A stretch of 64,000 nt of DNA from Paraburkholderia sp. UYCP14C (GCF_004197395.1 NZ_SELS01000018.1:98890-162889); one strand, 5' to 3'. Counted from the first letter of the stretch, positions 1 to 9,767 are shown. Numbers and translations are program-made. Notes: generated by a model from the sequence alone, not told the origin.

Positions 1-1030
<1,030 letters not shown>

Positions 1031-1094
1031 GTTTTTTCGCCAGATTGTTCACGCCGATCGATGAGCCGGTTATCCTTCGTTTCTGATTGACCTC

Positions 1095-1121
1095 GCCGCC
1101 CTGCGTATAGCGCAGGGCGGC
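1095..1121 (+). terminator. Hairpin between eno and ftsB
   Basis: Perfect 11-bp stem (GCCGCCCTGCG at 1095-1105 with its complement at 1111-1121) and a 5-nt loop, 65 bases after the eno stop. The following bases, GCGTATTTATT, are only weakly T-rich. It may be a leaky terminator or attenuator letting some transcripts continue into ftsB. Stem seen directly; role inferred. Confidence 0.5.
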
Positions 1122-1143
1122 GCGTATTTATTGTGCTTACTTC

Positions 1144-1581
1144 ATGCGGCTTGTCACTGCTGTCCTGATCGTTCTGCTGGCATTGATCCAGTACCCGCTC
1201 TGGTGGGGGCACGGCGGCTGGCTGCGCGTGCATGAGTTGCAGGGCCAACTCGCGCAGCAACTGCAGAAGAATGCCGACTCGAAGCTGCGCAACGAGCGCA
1301 TCCAGGGCGAAGTGCAGGATCTGCAGAACGGCACCGCCGCCGTCGAAGAGCGGGCGCGTTACGAAATGGGCATGGTCAAGGACGGCGAAGTTTTCGTGCA
1401 GTTCGTGTCGCCGAACCAGCCGTTGCCGGCGGCGAACGCACAGTCGGCGGATACCTCGACGCGCGGGGAAGTGTCGGCGGCGCCGCTGCACGTGGTGCCG
1501 AATCCGGAGTCGCGCGCGAAGCCCGATCGCAAGCATGGCGGGAAGGCGGTGGTCGCGAAGGAGAAGAAGCCGGCGCACTGA
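1144..1581 (+). CDS. ftsB: Cell division protein FtsB
   Basis: Small bitopic membrane protein of the FtsQ-FtsL-FtsB divisome subcomplex, which links early and late septation proteins at midcell. Residues 3-20 form the single membrane segment. A coiled coil follows at about 28-65 ([13 protein letters not shown] and onward), then the conserved [15 protein letters not shown] stretch at about 69-82. At 145 residues it exceeds E. coli FtsB (about 103) because of a polar Ala/Lys-rich tail after residue 95, which looks disordered. It lies directly downstream of eno, the typical position in this group. The ATG comes soon after an intergenic hairpin. Identification is strong. Confidence 0.93.
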   Translation: MRLVTAVLIVLLALIQYPLWWGHGGWLRVHELQGQLAQQLQKNADSKLRNERIQGEVQDLQNGTAAVEERARYEMGMVKDGEVFVQFVSPNQPLPAANAQSADTSTRGEVSAAPLHVVPNPESRAKPDRKHGGKAVVAKEKKPAH

Positions 1582-1619
1582 GGTTCGATAGCTCGCATCG
1601 GCCTGGTACGAAGGACGCA

Positions 1620-1654
1620 AAAAAAGCGCGGTTCATTTGGAACCGCGCTTTTTT
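1620..1654. terminator. Bidirectional terminator
   Basis: Fifteen-base arms (AAAAAAGCGCGGTTC at 1620-1634 and its complement at 1640-1654) around a 5-nt loop. The A-run and T-run on the two sides make it work for either strand. It lies between convergent ftsB and the small lipoprotein gene. Confidence 0.9.
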
Positions 1655-1676
1655 ATTTTGTGCCGCCATTTCGCTG

Positions 1677-2042
1677 CTACCAGCCCCATGAAGGCCCGAA
1701 CCCCACGCCGACTCCCGTACCCCAGCCGCTGCGTCCCCAACCGCCGCTCGAGACACCAACGGAAAACCGCACGGGCGGCGAGCGCGAGTAATAGCGCGAC
1801 CAGGCTTGCGCGGCAGCGTCCGCTGCCATCGTCTGATCCTGTTCGAACATGACCTGTTGCTCGATTGCGTCATAGCGCGCGCGTTCCTCCGGTGTCAGCG
1901 TCTGAGTGTGGCTGATGGCCTCCGCCTGATCGGGCGGCAGACGGCTCAGGATCGGCGCGGGGCCCGGTGGATCGATCGAGCAGCCGGCCAGCGCCGCGCT
2001 GCCCGCGACGACCGCGAGTATCAACGAAAGCATGTGCTTCAT
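1677..2042 (-). CDS. Small outer-membrane-type lipoprotein
   Basis: Uncharacterised lipoprotein of 121 residues. The start at 2042 gives a clean lipoprotein signal, MKHMLSLILA followed by a hydrophobic stretch and the lipobox LAGC with Cys21; a longer frame would put 11 unlikely residues in front. After the lipid anchor come a Pro-rich linker, a region reading TPEERARYDAIEQQVMFEQ, and a Gly/Trp-rich C-terminus ending in GFGPSWGW. It is the third gene of a leftward group with the carbonic anhydrase and hslO, though 198 bases separate it from hslO, so it may have its own promoter. Function unknown. Confidence 0.75.
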   Translation of the reverse strand: MKHMLSLILAVVAGSAALAGCSIDPPGPAPILSRLPPDQAEAISHTQTLTPEERARYDAIEQQVMFEQDQTMAADAAAQAWSRYYSRSPPVRFSVGVSSGGWGRSGWGTGVGVGFGPSWGW

Positions 2043-2240
2043 GGTCGAATCTCCATCGGTGCGAAGCTCCGGCAAACTCTTGTCGACGCGCGGCGCCGCA
2101 TCGTTTCAGCGCATCAACGCTGCGCACAAAAGCAACGCGCCGCCCGAGCCGTGACGAGGCATGGGGCGGCGCGGTTAGGACGTCCGTCGAAAAGCGCGAT
2201 CAGTTCGCCGGCACGGAGTCCGCTGCGGCGAGAGGGCGGT

Positions 2241-3191
2241 TTAGTGCCGCTGCGCGGCCGCCGGCGTCACACCTTGTGAGAGTCCGCCGGCCACGAAAAG
2301 TTGCGCGACGTCGACCGGGTCGAACTCGTAGCGCTGATTGCAGAACTCGCAGTGAATCTCGACGTGGCCGCGTTCCTCGATCACGCCGTCGACTTCATCG
2401 CGGCCGAGCATCTTCAGCATCGCGCCGACTTTTTCGCGCGAGCAAGTGCATTCGAAGCGCGCGGCGACCGGCTCGAAATGCTGGACGTTTTCCTGCCAGA
2501 ACAGGCGCCGGAACACCGTCTCCGGTTCTTCCTTCAGCAGCTCGTCCTGCGACAGCGTGCCGCCGAGCGTGCACACGCGCTCCCACGTATCCGCGTCGAG
2601 CTCGCCCGGATGCGGGACGATGCCGCCGTCGCCGGGCAGCTTCTGCAGCAGCATGCCGACCGCGCGCTCGGTGTTCGCCGCGAGCCACATGCGCGTGTCG
2701 AGCTGCTCGGAGTGATGCATGTAGTGCTCGAGCACTTCTGCGATCGACTTCAGCGGCCCGTCCACGCCCGACAGCGGCACGATACTCTGGTACGGCTGCT
2801 GGCCGGGTTGCTTGCCGGTCGGATCGAGCGTGATCACGCAGCGGCCATGGCCGCTCGCGTTCACCAGATCGATCAGCGAGGTCGTGTCGTCGATCGTATG
2901 GGCGGCTTCGCCGGACAGCTTCGCGGTGGCGCGCATCGTCAGGTTGGAGCTGCACTGCACGACCAGCATCTTGACCGGGCCATCGCCGAAGATCTGCATG
3001 ACGAGCGTGCCGTCGAATTTCAGGTTCGCCGACAGCAGCGCGCACGCGGCCATCATTTCGCCCAGAATCGTTCGCACGGGCGCCGGATAATCGCGGCGCG
3101 TCAGCACGTCCTGCCAGGTATTGCGCAGGGAAACGATCTCGCCGCGCACCGGCGCCGCGCTGAACATGAATTTTTGCAACTGGTCGCTCAC
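2241..3191 (-). CDS. hslO: Hsp33 redox-regulated chaperone
   Basis: Cytoplasmic holdase activated by oxidation. Zinc-bound cysteines form disulfides under oxidative stress, the C-terminal domain unfolds, and client proteins are protected from aggregation. The 316-residue product has the Hsp33 core (IFGDGPVKMLVVQCSSNLT) and the redox switch, CxC at Cys248/Cys250 and CxxC at Cys281/Cys284, so all four zinc ligands are present. Translation starts at a GTG preceded by GAGGA seven bases upstream. It follows the gamma-carbonic anhydrase gene by 62 bases on the same strand and probably shares its transcript. Confidence 0.96.
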   Translation of the reverse strand: MSDQLQKFMFSAAPVRGEIVSLRNTWQDVLTRRDYPAPVRTILGEMMAACALLSANLKFDGTLVMQIFGDGPVKMLVVQCSSNLTMRATAKLSGEAAHTIDDTTSLIDLVNASGHGRCVITLDPTGKQPGQQPYQSIVPLSGVDGPLKSIAEVLEHYMHHSEQLDTRMWLAANTERAVGMLLQKLPGDGGIVPHPGELDADTWERVCTLGGTLSQDELLKEEPETVFRRLFWQENVQHFEPVAARFECTCSREKVGAMLKMLGRDEVDGVIEERGHVEIHCEFCNQRYEFDPVDVAQLFVAGGLSQGVTPAAAQRH

Positions 3192-3253
3192 AACTTTTCC
3201 TCAGTGGATGACGCGGCGTGATGCCGCGCCTTGGCGCACCGCGTGCCGGCCGT

Positions 3254-3778
3254 CTAGCCGATGCGTACGAGCTGCGCCTTGAAATACTCGCGGCGTTCGG
3301 CATAGCTTGCCGCGCCGCGCTGCATGTTGGCGATATCCGCTTCCGTCAGTTCGCGCACCGCCTTCGCGGGCGCGCCCAGGATCAGCGTATTGTCGGGAAA
3401 CACCTTGCCCTCGGTGACGATGGCGCCCGCTCCGACCAGACAGTTGCGGCCGATCACCGCGCCATTCAAGACCACCGCCTGAATTCCGATCAACGAGCCT
3501 TCCTTGATCGTGCAGCCGTGCAGCATCGCCTGATGGCCGATCGTCACGTTCGGCTCGACCGTCAGCGGGTAGCCGGGGTCGGTGTGCAGCACCGCGCTCT
3601 CCTGGACGTTGCTGCCGGCGCCGATCGTGATCGGCTCGTTGTCGCCGCGCAGCGTCGCGCCGAACCACACGCTCGCGTTCTCCTCGAGCGTCACGTTGCC
3701 GATGATGTTCGCCGAATCCGCGACGAACACGCTTTCATGAATGATCGGGGCGGCTTCGCCCAGCTTGTAAATCGTCAC
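3254..3778 (-). CDS. Gamma-carbonic anhydrase-like hexapeptide protein
   Basis: Left-handed beta-helix protein of the gamma-carbonic anhydrase family (YrdA/PaaY group), 174 residues. Hexapeptide repeats run through the protein (IIGNVTLEENASVWFGATLRG, then IGAGSNVQESAVLH and VTIGHQAMLHGC). They include the histidines that bind metal between subunits of the trimer. The frame is open further upstream, but homology begins at TIYKLGEA, and a GTG at 3778 has GGAGA just upstream, so I use that start. Family members hydrate CO2 or are inactive scaffolds, and the sequence alone does not tell which. First gene of the leftward group ahead of hslO. Confidence 0.88.
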   Translation of the reverse strand: MTIYKLGEAAPIIHESVFVADSANIIGNVTLEENASVWFGATLRGDNEPITIGAGSNVQESAVLHTDPGYPLTVEPNVTIGHQAMLHGCTIKEGSLIGIQAVVLNGAVIGRNCLVGAGAIVTEGKVFPDNTLILGAPAKAVRELTEADIANMQRGAASYAERREYFKAQLVRIG

Positions 3779-3782
3779 AATG

Positions 3783-3787
3783 TCTCC
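3783..3787 (-). promoter_or_regulatory. Ribosome binding site for the carbonic anhydrase GTG
   Basis: GGAGA on the minus strand, four bases before the GTG at 3778. It supports that start over longer in-frame extensions. Confidence 0.6.
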
Positions 3788-4210
3788 TTGTTGGCCGAAG
3801 CCGGGCTTTGAGCGACTCCGACCCGTGCACGATGGTTGCCTGATCGGTCGACGCACGCGGGCAGGGTGGTGCGCGCGCGGCGCGGTGCAAAGTTGACGGC
3901 GCTGCGTCGCCAACTGACGGGCGTGCCCCAAGGCGCGCCGGATGGTCGAATCGGGTATTGTAAACGGTTGTGTGATTGAGCCGCCTGGCGACGGTGACGC
4001 TGGGGTGGGCGGTTTTGCTGGATCGCGCGCGAGCTGGCCGGACAGGCGCGCGGTCCGCGGGAAAGCGCACCGTGGCCGAGCTGGCTTGTAGCCGAGCCGA
4101 GCACATCCGATTGCCGCATCATTTTGCCCGACCGCTCACGTATCTCGCCTTGGTGTGCGCTGGCACCACCATCCGCGCCTTTACCGCTTCCATCGCTGAT
4201 TTGCATCGTT
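3788..4210. other. Divergent intergenic region, no gene seen
   Basis: About 420 bases between the leftward carbonic anhydrase and the rightward DUF455 gene. Open frames here lack ribosome sites and recognisable sequence. On the minus strand TACAAT near 3956-3961 could be a -10 element for the leftward genes, but no good -35 is visible. Confidence 0.5.
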
Positions 4211-5110
4211 ATGACGTCCGCCGCTTCACCTGTTACTGCTCCCGCATCGAACTCTCACGACGAGCCGTCGTGCGCGCGCCAAATCGCGCTCGCCGCGTTG
4301 CGCGAGCGCGATCCGGCCACGAAGGCCGCGGCGGCTCGCGAACTGTATGCGGCAGTACTCGACGGTCGCGCGCGCTGTGACGCGGGTCTCGACCTTGCGG
4401 AGCCGGCCGGCCTACCGGGCCGGCCCGAGCGGCCGGAGCTTGTCGAGCCGCGCCAGCTCGGCCGACGCAGCATGCAGTCGCCGCAGGGGCGCGCGGTGCT
4501 GCTGCACGCGCTCGCGCACATCGAGTTCAACGCGATCAATCTGGCGCTCGACGCCGTCTGGCGGTTCGCCCGCATGCCCGCCGCGTTCTATACCGACTGG
4601 CTCAAAGTCGCCGCGGAAGAGGCGTATCACTACTCGCTGCTGGCCGCGCGTCTCGCCGAATACGGCCACGCGTACGGCGATTCCCCGGCGCACGGCGGCC
4701 TGTGGGACATGTGCGAGCGCACCCGCGGCGACGTGCTCGCGCGCATGGCGCTGGTGCCGCGTACGCTCGAAGCGCGCGGCCTCGACGCGTCGCCACCGAT
4801 CCGCGCGCGTCTGCAGCAGGCCGGCGATCACGAATCGGCGGCGATTCTCGACGTGATCCTGCGCGATGAAATCGGCCACGTGCTGATCGGCAACCGCTGG
4901 TTTCGTCATCTGTGCGACGCGGAGGGCCTCGACCCGCACCACACCTATCTGCGCCTCGCCGACCAGTATCACGCGCCGAAACTGCGCGGCCCGTTCAACT
5001 TCGAAGCGCGCCGCGACGCTGGTTTCGACGATGCCGAGCTCGCCGCGCTCGCAAGTCAGGATGCGCAGCAAGCCACGCAGGAAACGGGTGACCGAGCATC
5101 GCCTCAATAA
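4211..5110 (+). CDS. DUF455 ferritin-like protein
   Basis: Helical protein of 299 residues in the DUF455 ferritin-like family, with a probable di-metal four-helix core. The motifs are HIEFNAINLALDA from about residue 103, EEAYHYSLLAARLAEYG in the second pair of helices, and LRDEIGHVLIGNRWF in the last. The Glu and His residues in these motifs are the expected metal ligands. The ATG at 4211 is chosen because upstream in-frame sequence is low-quality and Pro-rich; no clear ribosome site supports either. The family has been linked to tRNA hydroxylase-like and oxidative chemistry, but its substrate here is unknown. A hydrolase gene follows after 69 bases. Confidence 0.85.
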   Translation: MTSAASPVTAPASNSHDEPSCARQIALAALRERDPATKAAAARELYAAVLDGRARCDAGLDLAEPAGLPGRPERPELVEPRQLGRRSMQSPQGRAVLLHALAHIEFNAINLALDAVWRFARMPAAFYTDWLKVAAEEAYHYSLLAARLAEYGHAYGDSPAHGGLWDMCERTRGDVLARMALVPRTLEARGLDASPPIRARLQQAGDHESAAILDVILRDEIGHVLIGNRWFRHLCDAEGLDPHHTYLRLADQYHAPKLRGPFNFEARRDAGFDDAELAALASQDAQQATQETGDRASPQ

Positions 5111-5140
5111 TCCGCTACCACTTCTTCCGCCGCTGTCCCT

Positions 5141-5146
5141 ATAATC
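5141..5146 (+). promoter_or_regulatory. Consensus -10 box before the hydrolase gene
   Basis: Perfect TATAAT, 33 bases before the hydrolase ATG at 5180. No convincing -35 element lies at the usual 16-18 base distance. Confidence 0.5.
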
Positions 5147-5179
5147 GAACGACCATTCTTTTTTACGGTTGCGCCGTTC

Positions 5180-6064
5180 ATGAATACCTCCCGCTCTGAA
5201 TTCGTTGCCGTGCGCGGCGTCCGGCTGCACGTGCGGCGCTGGGGTCGTCCCGACGCGCCGATGCTGTTCATGCTGCACGGCTGGATGGACGTCGGCGCGT
5301 CGTTCCAGTTCGTCGTCGATGCGCTCGGCGGCGACTGGCAGGTGATCGCGCCCGACATGCGCGGCTTCGGCCTGTCCGACTGGCCGGTCGCCGAGCGCGG
5401 CGGCGGCAGTTACTGGATCCAGGACTATCTCGGCGATCTCGATGCGCTTCTCGACCACTACGCGCCCCACGGCGAGGTCAACCTCGTGGGTCACAGCATG
5501 GGGGCGAACGTCGCGTGCCTGTATGCGGGCGTGCGGCCGCAGCGGGTGCGGCGCGTGGTCGATCTGGAGGGCTTCGGGCTCGCGCCATCGCATCCGGCGC
5601 AGGCGCCGAAGCGCCTGCTCAACTGGCTCGACGAATTGCGCGATCCCCCGGAGCTGAAGCGCTACGCATCGCTCGACGACGTCGCCGCGCGCCTGATCAA
5701 GACCAATCCGCGCCTCGATCCGCGGCGCGCGCAGTTTCTCGCGCAGCACTGGTCGAAGCCGGATGGCGAAGGGCGCTTCATGCTGCTCGCCGATCCGGCG
5801 CACAAGGTCCGCGGCCCGACGTTGTATCGCCTCGACGAGGTAATGGCGGTGTGGCGCAAGGTCAGCGCGAAGGTGTTGCACGTCGAGGCCGCCGGCTCGC
5901 CGACGCTCGCGCAGATCGCCGGCGACATCCCGCTCGACGAATTCAAGGCGCGCTTCCAGGCGTTTCCCGATTGGCGCGAGAAGATCATCGATGGCGCGGG
6001 GCACATGGTGCATCACGACCAGCCGGAGCAGATCGCCGCGCTGATCGAGGGTTTCTGCGCCTGA
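5180..6064 (+). CDS. Alpha/beta hydrolase
   Basis: Soluble alpha/beta-fold hydrolase of 294 residues. The oxyanion stretch LHGWMDVGASF, the nucleophile elbow GHSMGANVA with Ser106, and a late histidine in GAGHMVHHDQPEQ (His275) provide the expected catalytic pieces; the acid residue lies between them. The cap region around 150-220 is helical and Pro/Arg-rich. There is no signal peptide, so it should act in the cytoplasm. The substrate cannot be inferred. It has its own TATAAT and stands between the DUF455 gene and the PHP phosphoesterase. Confidence 0.9.
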   Translation: MNTSRSEFVAVRGVRLHVRRWGRPDAPMLFMLHGWMDVGASFQFVVDALGGDWQVIAPDMRGFGLSDWPVAERGGGSYWIQDYLGDLDALLDHYAPHGEVNLVGHSMGANVACLYAGVRPQRVRRVVDLEGFGLAPSHPAQAPKRLLNWLDELRDPPELKRYASLDDVAARLIKTNPRLDPRRAQFLAQHWSKPDGEGRFMLLADPAHKVRGPTLYRLDEVMAVWRKVSAKVLHVEAAGSPTLAQIAGDIPLDEFKARFQAFPDWREKIIDGAGHMVHHDQPEQIAALIEGFCA

Positions 6065-6194
6065 GCCCCGCGCCTGAAGCTACGTTCGAAACGGCGCTCT
6101 GGCGTCGCCCGGACGTCGGCTTCGGCGCCGCTCCGGTCCTGACTTCGCGGCACGCGGGTAACGGAGCCGGCGTCGCGAGATACCCTGCGGACCC

Positions 6195-6214
6195 TTACTG
6201 CGTTGCAGTAAAAT
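6195..6214 (+). promoter_or_regulatory. Dyad overlapping a -10 box upstream of the PHP gene
   Basis: Perfect 7-bp inverted repeat TTACTGC-GTT-GCAGTAA at 6195-6211. Its right arm runs into TAAAAT at 6209-6214, a plausible -10 for the PHP gene starting at 6241. The arrangement looks like an operator, but no regulator is known for it. Confidence 0.4.
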
Positions 6215-6240
6215 GACCGCAGAACCCTTCCAGGACCACG

Positions 6241-7071
6241 ATGAACGCCGATCTTCACTGCCACTCCACCGTTTCCGACGGCCAGTTCGCGCCGGCCGAC
6301 GTCGCGCGCCGCGCGCACGCGAACGGCGTGACGCTGTGGGCGCTCACCGATCACGACGAAGTGGGCGGCCAGCACGAGGCGCGCACCACGGCCGCGGCTC
6401 TCGGCATGAACTACCTGAGCGGCGTCGAGATTTCGGTCACGTGGGCGGGGCGCACCGTGCACATCGTCGGACTCGGCATCGATCCGACCAGCCAGATCCT
6501 GATCGACGGCCTCGCCCGCACTCGCGACGGCCGCGCCGCGCGCGCCGAAGCGATCGGCGAGCAACTGGCCACGCTCGGCGTGCCGGACGCGTACGAGGGC
6601 GCGCTGCAATACGTGTCGAATCCCGACATGATGTCGCGTACGCATTTCGCGCGCTTCATGGTCGAGCATGGCCACTGCGCGACCACGCAGGAAGTGTTCG
6701 ACCGTTACCTCGGCGACGGCAAGCCGGGGTACATCGCGCACCGCTGGGCCAAACTCGCCGACGCGCTCGGCTGGATCCGGGCCGCGGGCGGCGTCGCGAT
6801 CGTCGCGCATCCGGGCCGCTACGCCTATTCGCAACTCGAATTCGACGCATTCTTCGGTGAATTCATCGACCTCGGCGGCAAGGCGATCGAGGTCGTGACC
6901 GGCAGCCACACGCCCGACCAGTACCGCGAATATGCGGAGGTCGCGCGCCGTTATGGGTTCGAGGCCTCGCGCGGATCCGATTTCCATGCGCCTGGCGAAG
7001 GCCGCATCGAACTGGGCGCGCTGCCGCCGCTACCCGCCGATCTGAAGCCCGTCTGGGAACGCTGGCTGTGA
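6241..7071 (+). CDS. rnm: PHP-domain phosphoesterase, RNase AM type
   Basis: Metal-dependent PHP phosphoesterase of 276 residues, matching the YciV/TrpH group. Its E. coli member (RNase AM) trims short oligonucleotides from the 5' end and removes the 3' phosphate of nucleoside 3',5'-bisphosphate. Motif I is DLHCHSTVSDG near the N-terminus, motif II ALTDHDEVGG at about 37-46. Later histidines lie in IVAHPGRY and GSDFHAPGE. All PHP metal ligands appear present. The start is the ATG six codons after a TAAAAT box. It is followed 113 bases later by a YciO-type gene, a neighbour relationship also known in enterobacteria. Confidence 0.88.
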   Translation: MNADLHCHSTVSDGQFAPADVARRAHANGVTLWALTDHDEVGGQHEARTTAAALGMNYLSGVEISVTWAGRTVHIVGLGIDPTSQILIDGLARTRDGRAARAEAIGEQLATLGVPDAYEGALQYVSNPDMMSRTHFARFMVEHGHCATTQEVFDRYLGDGKPGYIAHRWAKLADALGWIRAAGGVAIVAHPGRYAYSQLEFDAFFGEFIDLGGKAIEVVTGSHTPDQYREYAEVARRYGFEASRGSDFHAPGEGRIELGALPPLPADLKPVWERWL

Positions 7072-7184
7072 CCGCCGCCGTGCCGGTACGGCACGTTGCG
7101 CGCGCGGGGCCGGCTGGGTGCGGCACGCGCTCTGTTCGCCGCCGCCCATCCGCCGCAGTTCGTCTGCCGCCATCGTGAGTCTCC

Positions 7185-7820
7185 ATGTCCCAATACTTTC
7201 GGCTTCATCCCGACAATCCGCAGCCGCGCCTCGTCAAGCAGGCCGCGCAGATCATCAACGACGGCGGCGTGGTCGCATTGCCGACCGATTCGACCTACGC
7301 GCTCGCCTGCGGTCTCGACGACAAGGATGCTGTTGAGCGTCTGCGGCGTATCCGCGGACTCGATGAAAAGCAGCTGCTGTCGCTGCTCGTGCGCGATCTG
7401 TCGGAGCTCGCCAATTTTGCGATAGTGGACAACTGGCAGTATCGGCTGCTTAAATCGGTGACCCCGGGGCCTTACGTGTTCGTGTTGCAGGCCACCAAGG
7501 AAGTGCCGCGGCGCGTGTCGCATCCGTCGCGCAAGACGATCGGCCTGCGCGTGCCGGATCATGCGATCACGCTCGCGATTCTCGAGGAGCTCGGTCAGCC
7601 GCTGCTCGGCTCGACGCTGATCATGCCCGGCGAAACCGAGCCGCTGAACGACCCCGAGGAAATCCGCGCGCGGCTCGAAAAGCAGCTCGATCTGGTGATC
7701 GACGGCGGCGCGTGCGTGTGCGAGCCGTCCACCGTGATCGATCTGACCGGTTCGGAGCCGGTGCTGGTGCGGGCAGGGCGCGGCCCGCTCGAGCCGTTCG
7801 GCCTCGAGGAAACAGCTTGA
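7185..7820 (+). CDS. YciO/Sua5-family protein
   Basis: Protein of 211 residues with the YrdC/Sua5 fold that binds double-stranded RNA and nucleotides. The conserved opening GGVVALPTDSTYALAC resembles the ATP/threonine pocket of TsaC/Sua5, and KTIGLRVPDH and STLIMPGE continue the core. Length and the variant PTDS(T)YA motif place it with YciO rather than with full Sua5, which adds a second domain. Whether it makes threonylcarbamoyl-AMP for tRNA t6A is uncertain, since YciO members are often weak or inactive in that reaction. It lies between the PHP phosphoesterase and a membrane protease. Confidence 0.85.
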   Translation: MSQYFRLHPDNPQPRLVKQAAQIINDGGVVALPTDSTYALACGLDDKDAVERLRRIRGLDEKQLLSLLVRDLSELANFAIVDNWQYRLLKSVTPGPYVFVLQATKEVPRRVSHPSRKTIGLRVPDHAITLAILEELGQPLLGSTLIMPGETEPLNDPEEIRARLEKQLDLVIDGGACVCEPSTVIDLTGSEPVLVRAGRGPLEPFGLEETA

Positions 7821-7853
7821 GCGAAAGCGGACAGACGCGCGCGAGCGCATTGT

Positions 7854-7859
7854 TACAAT
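7854..7859 (+). promoter_or_regulatory. TACAAT -10-like box before the M50 protease
   Basis: TACAAT ends nine bases before the ATG at 7868. If used, the mRNA would be nearly leaderless. No matching -35 is seen. Confidence 0.35.
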
Positions 7860-7867
7860 AGCGAGTT

Positions 7868-8530
7868 ATGGATTCTTCCCTGATACAGACCATTGCGGTG
7901 TACGCGTTGCCGGTGATCTTCGCGATCACGCTGCACGAGGCCGCGCACGGCTACGTCGCGCGCTGGCTCGGCGACAACACCGCGTACGTGCTCGGCCGCG
8001 TGTCGCTGAACCCGATGCGGCACATCGATCCGCTCGGCACGATCGCCATTCCGTTGCTGCTGTACTTCGCGACGAGCGGCGCGTTCATGTTCGGCTATGC
8101 GAAGCCGGTGCCGGTCGCGTTCGGCAATCTGCGCAATCCGCGCTGGGGCAGCCTCTGGGTCGCGGCGGCCGGACCGGCGTGCAATTTCGTCCAGGCGCTG
8201 ATCTGGGGCGTGTTCGGCGTTGCGCTCGCGGTGTTCAATGTCAACGAACCGTTTTTCACGCGCATGGCGGGCGCGGGCGTCGGCGTCAATCTCGTACTCG
8301 GCGTGCTGAACCTGTTTCCGCTGCCGCCGCTCGACGGCGGCCGCGTGGTGATGGCGCTGTTGCCGCCGAAGCAATCGATCGCGTTGTCGCGGCTCGAGCC
8401 GTACGGCTTTTTCATCGTGATGGCGCTCGTCATGACGGGTACGCTCACGCGTTTCTGGTTGAAGCCTCTCGTTACGCTCGGCTATAGCGCGATCACCGCA
8501 ATTCTGACTCCACTTGTTTCGCTTTTCTAA
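7868..8530 (+). CDS. Site-2-protease family membrane metalloprotease
   Basis: Integral membrane zinc protease of the M50 (site-2 protease) superfamily, 220 residues. The zinc motif HEAAH lies inside the first hydrophobic helix (His23, Glu24, His27). The third ligand is in NLFPLPPLDGG (Asp156). Four or more hydrophobic segments span the chain, and there is no PDZ domain, unlike RseP. This compact cytoplasm-facing type is widespread next to trpS and YciO-type genes in beta-proteobacteria. Its substrate is not known. It ends six bases before trpS and is probably cotranscribed with it. Confidence 0.9.
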   Translation: MDSSLIQTIAVYALPVIFAITLHEAAHGYVARWLGDNTAYVLGRVSLNPMRHIDPLGTIAIPLLLYFATSGAFMFGYAKPVPVAFGNLRNPRWGSLWVAAAGPACNFVQALIWGVFGVALAVFNVNEPFFTRMAGAGVGVNLVLGVLNLFPLPPLDGGRVVMALLPPKQSIALSRLEPYGFFIVMALVMTGTLTRFWLKPLVTLGYSAITAILTPLVSLF

Positions 8531-8536
8531 ATAACC

Positions 8537-9739
8537 ATGTTCCCAGACCGTATCTTCTCCGGCATGCGGCCCACCGGGTCGCTGCACCTCGGCCACTATC
8601 ACGGCGTGCTGAAAAACTGGGTGCGGCTGCAGTCCGAGTATCCGTGCTTCTTCTGCGTGGTCGACTGGCACGCGCTGACGACGCACTACGAAACGCCCGA
8701 AGTGATTGAAAAGAACGTGTGGGACGTGCTGATCGACTGGCTTGCTTCCGGCATCGATCCGGCCCAGGCGACGCTGTTCATCCAGAGCAAGGTGCCCGAG
8801 CATGCGGAGCTCGCATTGCTGCTCGGCATGAGCACGCCGCTCGGCTGGCTCGAGCGGGTGCCGACCTACAAGGAGCAGATGGAAAAGCTGAAGGACAAGG
8901 ACCTGTCCACCTACGGCTTCCTCGGCTATCCGGTGCTGATGGCGGCAGACATTCTGCTGTATCGCGGCTCGCTCGTGCCGGTCGGTGAAGACCAGGTGCC
9001 GCACGTCGAGATGACGCGCGAAATCGCGCGCCGTTTCAACTACCTGTACGGCCGCGAGCCGGGCTTCGAGGAGAAGGCGAACGAAGCCGCGAAGAAGCTT
9101 GGCGGCAAGCGCTCGAAGCTTTATCACGAGCTGCGCAACGCGTATCAGCAGGAAGGCGACGACGAAGCGCTCGAGCGCGCGCGGGCAATGCTGCAGGAAT
9201 CGCAAAGCCTGTCGATGAGCGATCGCGAACGCCTGTTCGGTTACCTCGAAGGTTCGCGCAAGATCATCCTCGTCGAGCCGCAGGCGATGCTGACCGAGGC
9301 GTCGCGCATGCCGGGTCTGGATGGCCAGAAGATGTCGAAGTCGTACGGCAACACGATCGGCCTGCGCGAAGACGCGGAAACGATCACGAAGAAGGTTCGC
9401 ACGATGCCGACCGACCCGGCGCGCGTGCGCCGCACCGATCCGGGCGATCCGGACAAGTGCCCGGTGTGGCAACTGCATCAGGTCTATACCGACGAAGCGA
9501 CCCACGAGTGGGTGCAAAAGGGCTGCCGTTCGGCGGGCATCGGCTGTCTCGATTGCAAGCAGCCGGTCGTCGAAGGGATTCTACGCGAGCAGCAGCCGAT
9601 GCTCGAGCGCGCGCAGAAGTACATGGACGACCCGTCGCTGTTGCGCGCGATCGTCGCCGACGGCTGCGACAAGGCACGCCGCTTCGCGACCGAAACGATG
9701 CGCGACGTCCGCGAGGCGATGGGGCTGTCATATAGCTAA
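8537..9739 (+). CDS. trpS: Tryptophanyl-tRNA synthetase
   Basis: Class I aminoacyl-tRNA synthetase that charges tRNA-Trp in the cytoplasm. The HIGH-type motif GSLHLGHYHG lies at residues 14-23 and KMSKS at about 264-268 (DGQKMSKSYGN). At 400 residues it is longer than the roughly 330 of the short bacterial form. The extra length includes a charged insertion (about 175-225) rich in Lys, Glu and Arg before the KMSKS loop, as in other Burkholderia-type enzymes. Residues near the C-terminus contain a Cys cluster (GCRSAGIGCLDCKQ). It starts six bases after the protease gene. Confidence 0.97.
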   Translation: MFPDRIFSGMRPTGSLHLGHYHGVLKNWVRLQSEYPCFFCVVDWHALTTHYETPEVIEKNVWDVLIDWLASGIDPAQATLFIQSKVPEHAELALLLGMSTPLGWLERVPTYKEQMEKLKDKDLSTYGFLGYPVLMAADILLYRGSLVPVGEDQVPHVEMTREIARRFNYLYGREPGFEEKANEAAKKLGGKRSKLYHELRNAYQQEGDDEALERARAMLQESQSLSMSDRERLFGYLEGSRKIILVEPQAMLTEASRMPGLDGQKMSKSYGNTIGLREDAETITKKVRTMPTDPARVRRTDPGDPDKCPVWQLHQVYTDEATHEWVQKGCRSAGIGCLDCKQPVVEGILREQQPMLERAQKYMDDPSLLRAIVADGCDKARRFATETMRDVREAMGLSYS

Positions 9740-9767
9740 TGCGCACTCGAGGCGCCGTGCCGCAACG

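Noticed and set aside
4412-6016. Long antisense open frame of over 500 residues opposite the DUF455 and hydrolase genes
   Set aside because: High-GC shadow frame. It is Arg/Ala/His-rich without motifs and lies opposite two well-supported genes.
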